DNA from: CAYLJJ01 sp964384025 | Lineage (GTDB): Bacteria > Myxococcota_A > Bradymonadia > UBA7976 > UBA1532 | Assembly: GCA_964384025.1 (NCBI GenBank) | Contig: CAYLJJ010000022.1 | Location: 1 to 64,000 of the forward strand | Direction of reading: 5' to 3' | Length of the DNA stretch: 64,000 bases | Shown here: piece after piece, positions 1-9,900 of the stretch | How positions within the stretch are numbered: position 1 is the stretch's first letter | How the letters are laid out: the number at the start of each line of letters is the position of its first letter | Program-made: the position numbers and the translations under genes | The notes under the pieces: generated by a model | The model's input: only the letters and a program-made list of their open reading frames with translations | What the model was told of the DNA's origin: nothing | Databases searched by the model: none

Positions 1-48
<48 letters not shown>

Positions 49-1763
49 ACGAGGGCGATCTCGCTGCGCTTGGCCAGCTCAACGCCGGTGGCGCCGAGGG
101 TCAGGATGTCGGCCAGGGCGCGACGATTGATGTTGAAGCGGCGATAGTCATGCTCTGTCTCTAGGACGATCAGGGCGGTGTAGGGGGAGAGGACGCGATG
201 CCTGGTTGAGAGGGTGATGATCTGCTGCCTGAGCGCCCCCTTCATGTCGGGATCAGCGCTCCCTTGCATCTTCTGAAGGCGCTTGATGCGCGCGGCGACC
301 CAGGCGCGCTTGAGGAGATGTTTTTCGGCCTCGCGAGCCTCGGGCGTAAAGCTCAGGGGCTTCGCTCCACCGCTGATCTCCACGCTGAGGGGGGCCTGGG
401 TCGGAAGATCCGCAAAGAGCAGCACGGCGTCGCCGCCCTGCAAGCCCTTCTGCTTGGAGGGCCAGAGCCACTGGGCGCCAGGGACCTTAAAGTTCAACTC
501 AGGGAGGGTCTTACGGTTCAGGCGGGTGTACTGCTCCTTGAGCGGGCTGCGCCCCTCGATGATCTTCCCTGAGCTGGGCAGCCCCGAGGTCACCAGCGCC
601 TCCAAGATCAGGCTGTCGCGCGCCGTCGTGTCCACCACCACATCCACTCGCCCGATCCCCTGCGCGCCCAGGCCCGTCACCAGGGCCTTGAGCGCCTTGC
701 CCTCACGCGCCCCCGCCGTGATCATGCCATCGGTGAAGATGATCAGCCGCCCAGTCGCCTGACTCTTCGAGATCGCTTGCAGCCCCGCGCTCAGTGAGGA
801 GGCCCCCAACGCCCGGCGATCCTTGAGCCCTTGCAGGTTCACCTCAGCCGGAGCCCCTCTCCAGATCGGCGCCGCCTCCTGATCAAAGGCCAGCACCTCG
901 ACCGCCTCGATCCCAGTTAAACCTTTGATGAAGGTCTCAAGGGCGGTCACTCGCGCCTCATAGCCGATCGCCCGTGAGGCGGAGGTGTCAAAGAGGATCA
1001 CCGCGCTCTTGAAGCTCTCCAGCTCCTCAGCGCCCGGCAACACAAAGCGCGCCGCCACCAAGTTCTCGGTCCGCAAGGCGTCGCCGCCCTCGGGGATCTC
1101 ACCGCCATAGATCACCCAGTCTTGATCCGGGGCAAAGGCCCGCTTCTCGACCTTGGAGATCTGATAGCGGCTGCTGCTGCCACCCAGGGAGGTCTTGGGA
1201 CCTTTGCCGGGTGTTGGGGTCATGGCTGTTAAGCTCAGGTGTTCGATCTTGGGCAGGCCCTTCAAAGGCAGGCGATAGGACTCGCCGTTGTCCTTCAGCT
1301 CATGTGACCAGGAGATGATCAGCTCTTTGCGGCCATTGGCGGGGATCGGGAAGATCCGCGCGCGGAAGCTGTTGCCCGAGTCCTGCTCCAAGAGCGCGGG
1401 GTCCTGCCGACGGTGCAGCGCATCCTCATAGGCTCGCCGCGCTGCCTGCTTCTCGACCACCTCGCCCTCCATCCATGCCCCCCGGATCTTCATCGCGAAG
1501 CGGCTGATCGCCGCCCCATCCGGCATCACCACCTTGAAGTGTCCCTCGATCTGGCGTGGCTGCGGGTTCTGGAATGTCAACCGCAGCTCGCTGAACGCCA
1601 GTGGTCCATCCACCACCGCACGCGCGTCAAGAGCCACCAGCGTCAGCCCGGTGCCGTCCGCCGCCGTCAGGCTGTAGGGGGCTTCAGAGAGCCCCACGAT
1701 CTTCAGCTGAGCTGCCGCTGGGAGAGCCAGGAGCAGCGCGAAGAGAGTAGAGAGAGATCTCAT
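49..1763 (-). CDS. VIT domain / von Willebrand factor A domain protein, 3' end missing
   Basis: Secreted protein with a signal peptide (MRSLSTLFALLLALPAAAQ). A VIT domain (vault protein inter-alpha-trypsin) follows at about residues 20-180, recognisable by the conserved run AYEDALHRRQDPALLEQ and a following N-S-F-R-A-R-I-F-P-I. A vWA domain comes next, with a MIDAS-type DTSAS motif after a hydrophobic strand (AVILFDTSAS). The C-terminal part has RVLSPYTALIVLETEHDY, usual for VIT/vWA proteins. The family is thought to mediate metal-dependent adhesion or protein binding at the envelope; the ligand is unknown. ATG at 1763 directly precedes the signal peptide, with an AAAGGA about 11 nt upstream. 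The reading frame is still open at the poly-C, so the last residues are missing. Confidence 0.88.
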
Positions 1764-1896
1764 GGCTTGAAGGGTCCTTTCTGGATGAGCTGATTGGTCT
1801 CTGTACAGAGAGTCTAGAGAGGTTTCGACTCTCTTCGAAGCTTCTTTCTGAGCAGGGCGCCCCAGGGGATGGATGCAAACAGATGAAACCTTTTTT

Positions 1897-1935
1897 CGGA
1901 GGGTCGCCTGAAGGGATTTCAGACAACTCTCCGGA
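1897..1935 (+). repeat. Dispersed palindromic repeat, copy 1
   Basis: Imperfect hairpin in the 393-bp gap between the VIT gene and the HmuY gene: GGAGGGT at 1898-1904 pairs with ACTCTCC at 1926-1932 with one G-T wobble. The 19 nt at 1903-1921 (GTCGCCTGAAGGGATTTCA) occur again, exactly but inverted, at 3212-3230. The rest of the gap (1764-2156) shows only AT-rich DNA just before the HmuY start, probably its promoter region. Confidence 0.6.
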
Positions 1936-2156
1936 TCTCACTAAGCGTGGCTTTATGACAAAGTAGATCTCGTAAAATGAGGTTGATACTGTAATGTTAT
2001 ATATATGAGTGGAAGCCCTGAAGGCTTTGCCGACGAACAGCCAAGGTTTAATCGTAAATAGCCCAGATGGCCTAAGATCAAAGAAACAGCACCTAGATTT
2101 CAGGCTGAAAGATTGTTTGCATAGATATAGCAAAAACATCGCGGATAAGGAGCCCC

Positions 2157-2982
2157 ATGAGGATCTGGCTATCCCTCTTTGCCCTATCCCTCTTCGCCTT
2201 GGGTTGTGATGACTGCGATAACAACCACGCCGAGCCTGTCACGGACACAGGCGAGGTGAGCGACGATGGGATCTCCTCGCCTGAGGACACCACCATTGAG
2301 ATCCCCATAGATGCTGGCGCCGAGCTGGACGCCGCACCCATTGAGCCCGACGCCGATCCCATCCCCATCGCCATCTGCAGCGATCCCACCCCTGTCTCCT
2401 GCGAGGAGCAGATGATCCCCGAGATGGCGCTCCAACCTGGCGTCGCACCAGGACAGATCAGCAACGACGCCAGTGACAGGCAACAAGGCCTTTGGCTCTC
2501 TGAGATCGACGCCACTGCTGGTGGCGCGTTCTCCAACCCACCCCACGCCTACGTTTATGGACGCTTCACCGATAACGGGATGGAGAAGGTCGACTTAGGC
2601 GATGAGGCTGCCCTGGAATCCATGGACTGGGACATCGCCTTCCGCCGCCATATCATCCGCCTCAATGGTGGCGCCTCTGGCCCCTCCTGAGGGGGACGCC
2701 TTCGGCACGGATCAGCACTACGATGAGGACTGTGTCTTTGTTGATGGCGGCTCTGTCCTCAACTCTCCCCATACGGCGCTGTTGGGCTACTACAGCTATG
2801 AGGGCTGCGTGCAGATGACTGAGCGGGTCTTCGTGCTGCGTCTCGCCTCTGGCCGCATTCTCAAGCTCCAGGTGCTCGGCTACTACCCCCCCGAAATCCA
2901 AGCGATGTGCCAAGCTATAGCGCAGACCCCCATGCCCTCTAGAGCTGCCAACATGACCACCCGGTGGATGTTCCTGGATTGA
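2157..2982 (+). pseudogene. HmuY-family lipoprotein, frameshifted near position 2685
   Basis: The first frame (ATG 2157, AAGGAG 5 nt upstream) encodes a lipoprotein signal peptide (LSLFALGC), an acidic Asp/Pro-rich linker and the N-terminal half of a HmuY domain ending WDIAFRRHIIRLNGGASGPS, where it meets TGA at 2688-2690. The C-terminal half continues in the next frame as EGDAFGTDQHYDED, then TERVFVLRLASGRILKLQ and VLGYY, the usual HmuY strand pattern, ending at 2982. HmuY proteins are surface lipoproteins; the founding member from Porphyromonas binds haem. Joining the frames needs a single +1 shift, so this is either a one-base lesion, a sequencing error or a recoding site. Without it only a truncated lipoprotein is made. 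Confidence 0.75.
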
Positions 2983-2994
2983 GCCACGCCCCGC

Positions 2995-3120
2995 TCAGCT
3001 ACTCAACAGCGGCCCCATGAAGATGGAGATCACCCGCCCCGCCTTTAGGCTGACGATGAGCCCTTCATACAAGCTGCCCGCGATAAAGGAGTCCTCCCGG
3101 AGCAGGGGGCTAAGCTTCAT
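2995..3120 (-). CDS. Possible 41-residue peptide or gene tail
   Basis: Short minus-strand frame starting at ATG 3120 with TGGAG 7 nt upstream, ending 12 bp from the HmuY stop. The product would be MKLSPLLREDSFIAGSLYEG followed by a hydrophobic tail (IVSLKAGRVISIFMGPLL). The frame is also open upstream to about 3170, so it could be the tail of a lost gene next to the palindromic repeat. Not recognised. The rest of 2983-3357 holds only that repeat. Confidence 0.22.
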   Translation of the reverse strand: MKLSPLLREDSFIAGSLYEGLIVSLKAGRVISIFMGPLLSS

Positions 3121-3192
3121 GGCTGAGCTCCAGAACAGGTCTGAGTTTGGGGCTCTAAAACCCTGAAAAGATAGGCCCCCCGAGCGTTCGTT

Positions 3193-3236
3193 CCGGAGAG
3201 TCGCTTGGAGGTGAAATCCCTTCAGGCGACTCTCCG
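3193..3236 (-). repeat. Dispersed palindromic repeat, copy 2 (inverted relative to copy 1)
   Basis: Perfect 10-bp arms GGAGAGTCGC (3195-3204) and GCGACTCTCC (3226-3235) enclose a 21-nt loop. Positions 3212-3230 are the exact reverse complement of 1903-1921. The two copies thus sit as inverted repeats around the HmuY gene. No U-tract follows, so it does not look like a simple terminator. Confidence 0.65.
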
Positions 3237-3357
3237 CTCTTTGAAATCAATCGGATAAAAAAGATGCAGAAAAAAACGAGACCTTTTCAGCCTGGAAGGG
3301 TTTGAGCCTAATGAAGCGGATACAGAAGAGACCTCGATCTTCATAGGGAGTGATACC

Positions 3358-4464
3358 ATGCCTTTACGCCATCTCAGTTGGATCCTCGTAGCTTTCGCCC
3401 TCAACGCCTGTGGTGGCGATACAGAGTCTGATGATCCTGTCTTGGGGGTTGATGAGGAGTACCTGGAGGCGATCCCCACAGAGGATCAGCTCAACCTGCT
3501 GCTCACCGATCAGGAGGGGCAGGCGCTCAGCTCAGAAGAGTATGCCCTGGAGGGCAGCCCAGCGCAGGTTCGGGCGCTGACTCAGGAGATCTTCCAGAGG
3601 ATCAACAGCACCGTTCAGGACAGCTTGCAGCGTATGCGGCAAGCCGCCTCCAACGTAGAGCCTGAGACCTACGAAGAGGGCGCTATCAAGTGTAAGCGCT
3701 GGGTGGGCAGCCATGAGGGGGTTGAGTGGAGGCTGCGCTCCTGTCATCGGGATCTCCGCAACCGCCTCTATGGCTTCGTCCTTGAGGGGCGAGCTGAGGG
3801 GACCGAGGAGTATCTGTCTGTCTTCGCTGGTGAGGGTCGCGTGATGGCTCGCTTTGATGGCAAGCGTCGTGGCGCAGGCAAGATCGGCTACGACCTTGAC
3901 AACCTGAACAGCCTCACAGGTCAAGGCCCCACCGGAAAGATCGGCATCGGCTATCGCGCGGTTCGCAAGGTCCGTCAGCTGCACATCGGCCTCAAGGAGT
4001 TCAGCCGGGATGGCAGCGAGCCCATCTCCGCACGCTATAACTATAAGCACCTCATCGGTGTGGGCGGCAAGGTCAGCCTCGCGACCCGAGCGGACTTCGT
4101 GACCACAGATGAAAACGGTGAGTTTGTCACGGGTCAGGATGATGTCGTCGAGCGCGGTCGCATCTCCCTGGGTTGGAAGCGAGGGCTCGGCGCTCGCGCC
4201 GCCCTGGTGGTCTGTGACGGCACCGTCGGCGAGGGGGAGTGTGTCCGCATCAGCCAGTGCTGGAAGAGGAACAGCAACATCGTGGCTGAGACCCTGAGCA
4301 GCGGTGAGGCGCAGCCTGCTTTTGAGTCCGCTGAGTGTCCCGAGGCGCCCTTCAGCGTCGAGGAGCCTCCCAGTGTTGAGGAGCTTGAGCTGCCGGGTGA
4401 TGGTGAGTTGGCGCCCGAGGTCCCTGAGCCCACCGCAGATCCCAACGAGGAGGAGGAGGCCTGA
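3358..4464 (+). CDS. Lipoprotein of unknown function with acidic C-terminus
   Basis: A 368-residue protein. It starts with a lipoprotein signal peptide ending in a lipobox (LNAC, Cys about residue 18), then an acidic linker. The body at about 100-300 is rich in Gly, Arg and aromatic residues and reads like alternating beta strands. The tail is Glu/Pro-rich (EEPPSVEELELPGDGELAPE). Cysteines at roughly 112, 129, 287, 293 and 298 could form disulfides. AGGGAG lies about 9 nt before the ATG. I do not recognise a family; export and lipidation are the only functions the sequence supports. Confidence 0.8.
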   Translation: MPLRHLSWILVAFALNACGGDTESDDPVLGVDEEYLEAIPTEDQLNLLLTDQEGQALSSEEYALEGSPAQVRALTQEIFQRINSTVQDSLQRMRQAASNVEPETYEEGAIKCKRWVGSHEGVEWRLRSCHRDLRNRLYGFVLEGRAEGTEEYLSVFAGEGRVMARFDGKRRGAGKIGYDLDNLNSLTGQGPTGKIGIGYRAVRKVRQLHIGLKEFSRDGSEPISARYNYKHLIGVGGKVSLATRADFVTTDENGEFVTGQDDVVERGRISLGWKRGLGARAALVVCDGTVGEGECVRISQCWKRNSNIVAETLSSGEAQPAFESAECPEAPFSVEEPPSVEELELPGDGELAPEVPEPTADPNEEEEA

Positions 4465-4472
4465 TCCTCAGC

Positions 4473-4727
4473 TCACCAAGGCTCTAAGATCAAGACCCGC
4501 CAAAGCAGCCATCCCGCCAAATACCCCCCAGCAGATAGCAGAACGGTGTCGACGCTGGAGCGCAGGAGATGCTCGGGGCTGTAGCGCTGCGCGACCACGC
4601 GCTCCACATGGGGCCTCAACTCAGCCACCAGAATGAGGCACCGAGTCTCGGCGCCTATCCTTAAACTTTTCAAAGCTTGGTTGAAGCGGCGCAAGGGTAG
4701 GCACCTTTCCAAGAGCCACCTCGGCAA
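4473..4727 (-). CDS. Possible small membrane protein
   Basis: An 84-codon frame that can only start at TTG 4727, since an in-frame TAG lies a few codons upstream. There is no clear ribosome-binding site. The product has a basic N-terminal half and one hydrophobic C-terminal segment (LLSAGGYLAGWLLWRVLIL) that could span the membrane. It is 82 bp downstream of the small secreted-protein gene on the same strand and could share its transcript. Family unknown; it may be chance. Confidence 0.28.
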   Translation of the reverse strand: MPRWLLERCLPLRRFNQALKSLRIGAETRCLILVAELRPHVERVVAQRYSPEHLLRSSVDTVLLSAGGYLAGWLLWRVLILEPW

Positions 4728-4809
4728 AGCTGTCGGCTATCTCACCCGCCAGTGGATCTCTTCAAAATGGACTGTACTGATCCTATTTTTGTACAGGACA
4801 AGCTCAAGC

Positions 4810-5076
4810 TTAGTTGAGCTCAGCGACCATCAACTCTTCTTGAAGGAGAGGCTGGGTTTGGGTCTGGATGAAGTGGAAACTCCGCCCTCTGGTGAGGAGG
4901 ATCACCCCCTCGACGATATCTCCCTTTCGCTCAGTCGCGATGGTCAAAACCTCCTGATGAGAGATCCCAGCTGGAAGAAGCGTGCTGAAATCAGGGAAAC
5001 TGAACTCTACTTGAGGCTCCTCAGCCTGAGCCAAAAGGGGCATGGTGGAGAAGAGCAGAGCGATAAGAAGGCGCAT
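4810..5076 (-). CDS. Small secreted protein of unknown function
   Basis: An 88-residue protein with a textbook Sec signal peptide (MRLLIALLFSTMPLLAQA, AQA cleavage site). The mature part is about 70 residues (EEPQVEFSFPDFSTLLPAG...) with a strand-rich look and no cysteines. ATG 5076 is preferred over the in-frame TTG at 5082 because AAGGGG sits 7 nt upstream of the ATG. No family recognised. It is divergent from the HDOD gene, leaving about 180 bp between them with a T-rich stretch at 5190-5200. Confidence 0.6.
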   Translation of the reverse strand: MRLLIALLFSTMPLLAQAEEPQVEFSFPDFSTLLPAGISHQEVLTIATERKGDIVEGVILLTRGRSFHFIQTQTQPLLQEELMVAELN

Positions 5077-5259
5077 ATTCAATCCCCTTTGGTAGCTGGG
5101 CGATCCTTTACAGGACCCCTGGCTTTGCGTCCCACCCTCACAGATGGTTTGCCGTTGTCTTGGGCACTGGGCTTTAAACGACTTCTAAGATTTTTTTTCA
5201 AGTTAGGGGTCTCTTGAGACACAGTGCTGAATAAGAAAAAGAGAGGAGCTTGGGCCTGG

Positions 5260-6324
5260 ATGAAATATCGAGGGGTTCGCCTCATCGTCCCAGAGGGAGA
5301 GAGCGTCGATCGACTTATGGAGCGTGTTGATCCAAGCGGTCTCTTACTGCGTTTGCTCCCTGGGCTCAGCCCTCCCGCTCGTGCGGGTCTACGTAAGCTG
5401 CTCAGCAACCTGTACCAAGTTGGTCTAAAGGATGGTGTTGATCGCGTAATTGAGTTGGGTATTGAAGAGGAGAGCGAAGAGCCCAGCGAAGAGCTATCCC
5501 AAGAGCTGAGCCCTCCTCCGCTGCGCTCTGCGGTCCAGGCGGTGATCGACCGCTATCGCCGCTCTGAGCTGCGCCTCCCCAACCTGAGCAGCAATCACTC
5601 AGGAATAATCCGCTGTCTCTTGGAGCCTGATCTGGACTTGGAGGAGCTTATCCTAAAGCTGAGAAGCTTCCCGAGCCTGAGCGTTAAGGTGGTGGCCCTG
5701 TCCGCCTCTCCTTTTTTCTCAGGAGGTGCCAAGCCACCTCGGAGCCTCAACCAAGCGATCGTCCGACTGGGCACCCGAGAGCTGAGTCGCTTTCTGATGG
5801 TAGAGTGCAACCGCTCACTCTTCGCCTTTAAGACCCGCAACGCTGAGATCATTCATCAGCTTTGGCAGCACAGCTTGATGACCGGGCTCTTGGCTGAGCA
5901 GCTCGCCTTTGGCTTGGAAGGCCTGCACCCCCAGAGCGCTTTTTTACATGGTCTGTTGCATGATATCGGCAAGGCGGTCCTGCTTCAGATCTTTGACGAA
6001 CTTGAGGGGCAATACTCAGAGGAGGAGATAGAGCAAGTGATCGGAGGGCTCCATGCGCGCTTTGGGGCTACCCTCCTCAAGCGTTGGCGCTTTGATGATA
6101 GCTTCTGCCAAATCGTCCTAAAACATCATGAAAGTCAGGGCGTTCAAAGCTCAAAACTTTTGGATCTGCTCAAGCTCGCCAACCATCTAGCCCATCGCCA
6201 GGGCTTTGGCGAGGGAGAGGAGGAGATCGAGGAGTTCTGTCAGGCATTGGATCTCCAAGAAGAGCAGATCGAGAGCGCTGTTCAGGGAGCGATGAGCAGC
6301 TTTAAGGCGCTGAGGGGAGGCTAA
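5260..6324 (+). CDS. HDOD domain protein
   Basis: Cytoplasmic signalling-type protein. The HDOD domain (degenerate HD phosphohydrolase fold) spans about residues 90-300: LRSFPSLSVKVVALSASPFF opens it, then LNQAIVRLGTRELSRF, WQHSLMTGLLAEQLA and HGLLHDIGKAVLLQI. The HD pair in LLHDIGK is kept, although most HDOD proteins are thought to be non-enzymatic. The N-terminal 80 residues carry an acidic linker. ATG 5260 has GAGGAG about 12 nt upstream; an in-frame GTG at 5224 lacks a site. HDOD proteins often regulate stress responses, motility or cyclic-di-GMP systems; no partner can be named here. Confidence 0.82.
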   Translation: MKYRGVRLIVPEGESVDRLMERVDPSGLLLRLLPGLSPPARAGLRKLLSNLYQVGLKDGVDRVIELGIEEESEEPSEELSQELSPPPLRSAVQAVIDRYRRSELRLPNLSSNHSGIIRCLLEPDLDLEELILKLRSFPSLSVKVVALSASPFFSGGAKPPRSLNQAIVRLGTRELSRFLMVECNRSLFAFKTRNAEIIHQLWQHSLMTGLLAEQLAFGLEGLHPQSAFLHGLLHDIGKAVLLQIFDELEGQYSEEEIEQVIGGLHARFGATLLKRWRFDDSFCQIVLKHHESQGVQSSKLLDLLKLANHLAHRQGFGEGEEEIEEFCQALDLQEEQIESAVQGAMSSFKALRGG

Positions 6325-6384
6325 GAGAAAAGGTAACGGAGCTGTTCTCTTGAAAACCAAGCCCTGCCCCTTAATCCTCAAGCG

Positions 6385-6933
6385 ATGAAGGAGAAGCCCA
6401 ACAGCATCCGTGGAGCCTATGAGCGCTATGGCGTCGCTGAGTTCTATGCGAGCCAGGGCGCAGAATACTCAAACCCGCATGAAGAGCCTCTCTCTGAGCT
6501 GTTGATCCAGCTCTCCCTGGAGTGGAATTGGTCCAAAGAGAGCAGAATTTTGGATCTGGCCTGTGGGAGTGGTGAGGTGACTCTGGCTCTGGAGAGTCAA
6601 GGTTTCAGCGACTTGAGTGGCCTCGACCCCTATACCGGCGCAGCTTACCTACGACGTACAGGGCGACGGGCAGAGCCGATCAGCTTTGAGCAGATCCAAG
6701 CAGGGACGCTCGTAGAGCGCGTCTACGATCTGATCATCTGCAGTTTTGCCCTTCACCTCCTGGAGATCTCTCGGCTCCCTGGCCTGCTCTATCAGTTGAG
6801 CCTCATCACTCCAGAGTTGATCATCATCAGCCCTCATAAGCGGCCCCAACTTGAGGAGCGCTGGGGCTGGAACCTGGTAGAGGAGGTGGTGCAGGAGAGG
6901 ATCAGGGCTCGGCGTTATCTCTCCATCGTCTGA
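6385..6933 (+). CDS. Class I SAM-dependent methyltransferase, short
   Basis: A 182-residue Rossmann methyltransferase. Motif I is ILDLACGSGEVT (about 53-64), the acidic strand-2 loop is LSGLDPY, and motif II is YDLIICSFALHLL (about 115-127). An N-terminal RGAYERYGVAEFYASQG resembles the cap of small-molecule methyltransferases. It is shorter than most class I enzymes, so the C-terminal strands may be reduced. The substrate is unknown. Its last 32 bp overlap the 3' end of the convergent MopE gene. Confidence 0.8.
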   Translation: MKEKPNSIRGAYERYGVAEFYASQGAEYSNPHEEPLSELLIQLSLEWNWSKESRILDLACGSGEVTLALESQGFSDLSGLDPYTGAAYLRRTGRRAEPISFEQIQAGTLVERVYDLIICSFALHLLEISRLPGLLYQLSLITPELIIISPHKRPQLEERWGWNLVEEVVQERIRARRYLSIV

Positions 6934-9900
6934 GAAGGAGCAGAGGGAGGCCGAGGAGCAGCAGCGGAAATGGACCATCACCGCTGCTTCGACAACCACA
7001 GTCACCTGGATCATGACCGGAAGGAGCTGACTCAGCGCCCAAATCTGGACTGAGGAAATCTGGAGCCGCTTGGAGATCTGGAGCTGAGAGCAGATCAAAC
7101 TGTTGATCTTGCTCTATCTCAGCAGCATCCTCTGCATCGACGCCCAGATCGGCGAGATCCTCCTCAAAATTCCAATCGATGCCTCCCTGATCGACCTCTA
7201 TTGGCGCCTCAGGCTCTCCCCCCAGGCACTCAGCGATGCCCTCCTGGATGATACAGTTGAGGTTTGGTGGGCAGCGGATATGCAAGCAGAGATCATCGAC
7301 ACAGAGGCCTCCCTCACAGCGTCGACCATCTCCACAGGGGATCCCCGCGCAGAGATCCCGCTGACACTCTCCAGCTTGGCAGATCTCGCCCGGCGCGCAG
7401 TCGGGTTGGAAGCAGGGATCGGGGAGACAGAGCCCTCCTTCGCAGCGGTGATCCAGGGGACAGGAGATCAGGGCGCAGAGTCCCACACACTCGGCGCTCC
7501 CCTCAGGGTTCAGGCGGCAGAATTGATCACCCTCACAATTTAAGCTCTGGCAGGGATCGACGATACAAGCGCCATTGAGGCAGAGCAGCTCTCCTTCACA
7601 GCCGCGCTCATAGCAGCTGTCACTTACACAGCGCCCGAGGTGACAAACCTGCCCTCCATCACAGATGACGCCACCGCAGGGATCTTGGCAGATCCCCGCG
7701 CGGCAGGGCCAACTCAAAGGACAGTCGGCGAGGAGACAGGGCTCGACACAGCCCCCTTCATGGCAAAGCAGACCATCGACACACTCTCCAGCATCGCAGA
7801 GAACAACACAGGCCCCTAAAAGACAGCGCTCCTCCTCTGGACAGCTCACCCCCTCATCTACAGCACCATCACAATCATCATCAACACCGTTACAGCTCTC
7901 TTCAGGTAGGGCTTCGCACTCTCCACAGGCGCTCCTCAGCCCCTCATCTACAGCACCATCACAGTCATCATCCTCCCAGTTGCACAGCTCCTCGATCGAC
8001 TCTTGGTTGGCAACGCACTCTAGGGCGCCCTCCAAGCACTCAAGATGTCCCGCTGCGCAGCGTCCCAAACCCCCAGAAGCGCAGAGAAGCTCAAGACCAA
8101 AGTCACCCTCGTCGATCTCACCATCGCAGTCATTGTCCAAACCATCGCAGCTCTCTTCTGTAGGCTCTATCTGCAGCTCACAAAAGTGCCCCCCCGCGAC
8201 GCAGCGCAGCAGCCCCGCCGCGCAGACACCCAAGAGGCCAGTGTCACAAGGCTCTCCGCCTCCAGGGTTCTCCTCGTCAATCTCACCATCACAGTCATTG
8301 TCCTGTCCATCACAGCGCTCCTCCTCAGGCTCTGCGCCATCCATACAGCGGATCTCCCCTTCGACACAGCGGCTCAGGCCGATGGAGCAGGCACCAAAAT
8401 GGCCTCCAATCTCACAGGGCAGGCCCCAGCTTGGATCCTCCTCGTCCAGCTCGCCATCGCAGTCATCATCAACGCCGTTACAGCGCTCAGGGAGCGGTCC
8501 TTGGAGAGGCTCACAGCGCAATTCGCCTCCTCGACAATGAAAGATCCCCGATGAGCAGGGCCCAAATTCTCCCGTCTCACAGGCTGTTCCCTCCTGAGGA
8601 TCTCGCTCATCGATAAAGCCATCACAGTTGTTGTCGAGGCCATCACAGCGCTCCTCTTCAGGGCTGTGTAGATGCACACAGTTGAGCTGTGCTCCCTGGC
8701 AACGCAGGATCCCCGCCGCGCAGATCCCCACCTGAGCGGTGTCACAGGAGACTCCTCCGCCAGGGTCCTCCTCATCTACAGCACCGTCACAGTCGTTGTC
8801 TCGACCATCACAGATCTCCTCTTGGGGGAAGGCGAGGGGCTCGCAGCGCAGCTCCCCTTGGTGACAACTAAGCAAGCCCGGTCTACAGATGCCCGGCTCA
8901 GGGGTTTCACAAGCTTCACCCCCCTCAGGGTTCTGTTCATCTACGAGACCGTTGCAGTTGTTATCTGCTCCATCGCAGCGCTCCTCCTCAGGCTCAAGAT
9001 CGGGGATACAGCGAATGGTGCCGTTATAGCAGTGGCTTGTCCCCAACGCACAGAGTCCAGGCTGCCCTGTCTGGCAGGGGAAGCCTCCCCCGGGATCCTC
9101 CTCATCGATCTCGCCATTGCAATTATCATCGATGCGGTTGCAAGCCTCCTCCTCCTGACTCTGCTGCTCAAAATCCAGAACACCGACGCAGTGAACCCTC
9201 CCCTCAACACAGGCAGTGACTCCCTCTCGACAGAGCCCCAGCTGTTCGGTGACGCACTCCACGCCAAACCCCAAAAGCTCCTCGTCCACCAGACCATCAC
9301 AGTCATCGTCCAGACCGTTACAGCTCTCATCAAAGCCGTTTTGAGGCCCATCGCAGATCATGCGACCCAGGGAGCAAACCCAAAGCCCTACGCCGCAGTC
9401 AGTCTGACAGGGAGAACCCGAATCTTCTGGCGCCCCTGAGGGCAGCTCTTCATCGATCTCACCATCACAGTCATCGTCCAGAGCGTTGCACTCCTCAACC
9501 AGACCTCCCGGTTGAGTGATGGGCAGACAACGCAGCCCTCCCGCTTCACAGAGGGTTTGTCCAACCGCGCAGAGCCCTACCTGATCTGGAACCACGCAAA
9601 CCTGACCTGAGCCTGGAGCGCCCTCATCCACCGCACCATCACAGTCATTGTCTAGATTGTCGCAGAGCTCCTCACCAGGCTCGCTGTTTTGAATACAGAC
9701 CCACTGCCCTCCCGCTTGGCACTGGCTGCTGCCCTCAGAGCAGATCCCTGAGAGTCCCGTGTTGCAGGGACGATCCCCCTCAGGGTTACCCTCATCGACG
9801 CTGCCGTCGCAGTTGTTATCCAGACCATCACAGCGCTCTGGAGAGGGCTCCTCACGGGAGAGGCAGCGTAGGGCGCCCTCCTCACAGATATAGTAGCCCT

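Noticed and set aside
2670..2700. Programmed +1 frameshift as the firm explanation for the HmuY gene
   Set aside because: The slip site alone fits, but there is no upstream Shine-Dalgarno-like stimulator or downstream structure I can defend; kept only as a checkable possibility.
7665..8540. Long Ser/Pro/Gln-rich plus-strand open frames opposite the MopE array
   Set aside because: They are mirror frames produced by the repetitive, stop-poor minus-strand coding repeats; no start sites, and the codon pattern belongs to the minus strand.
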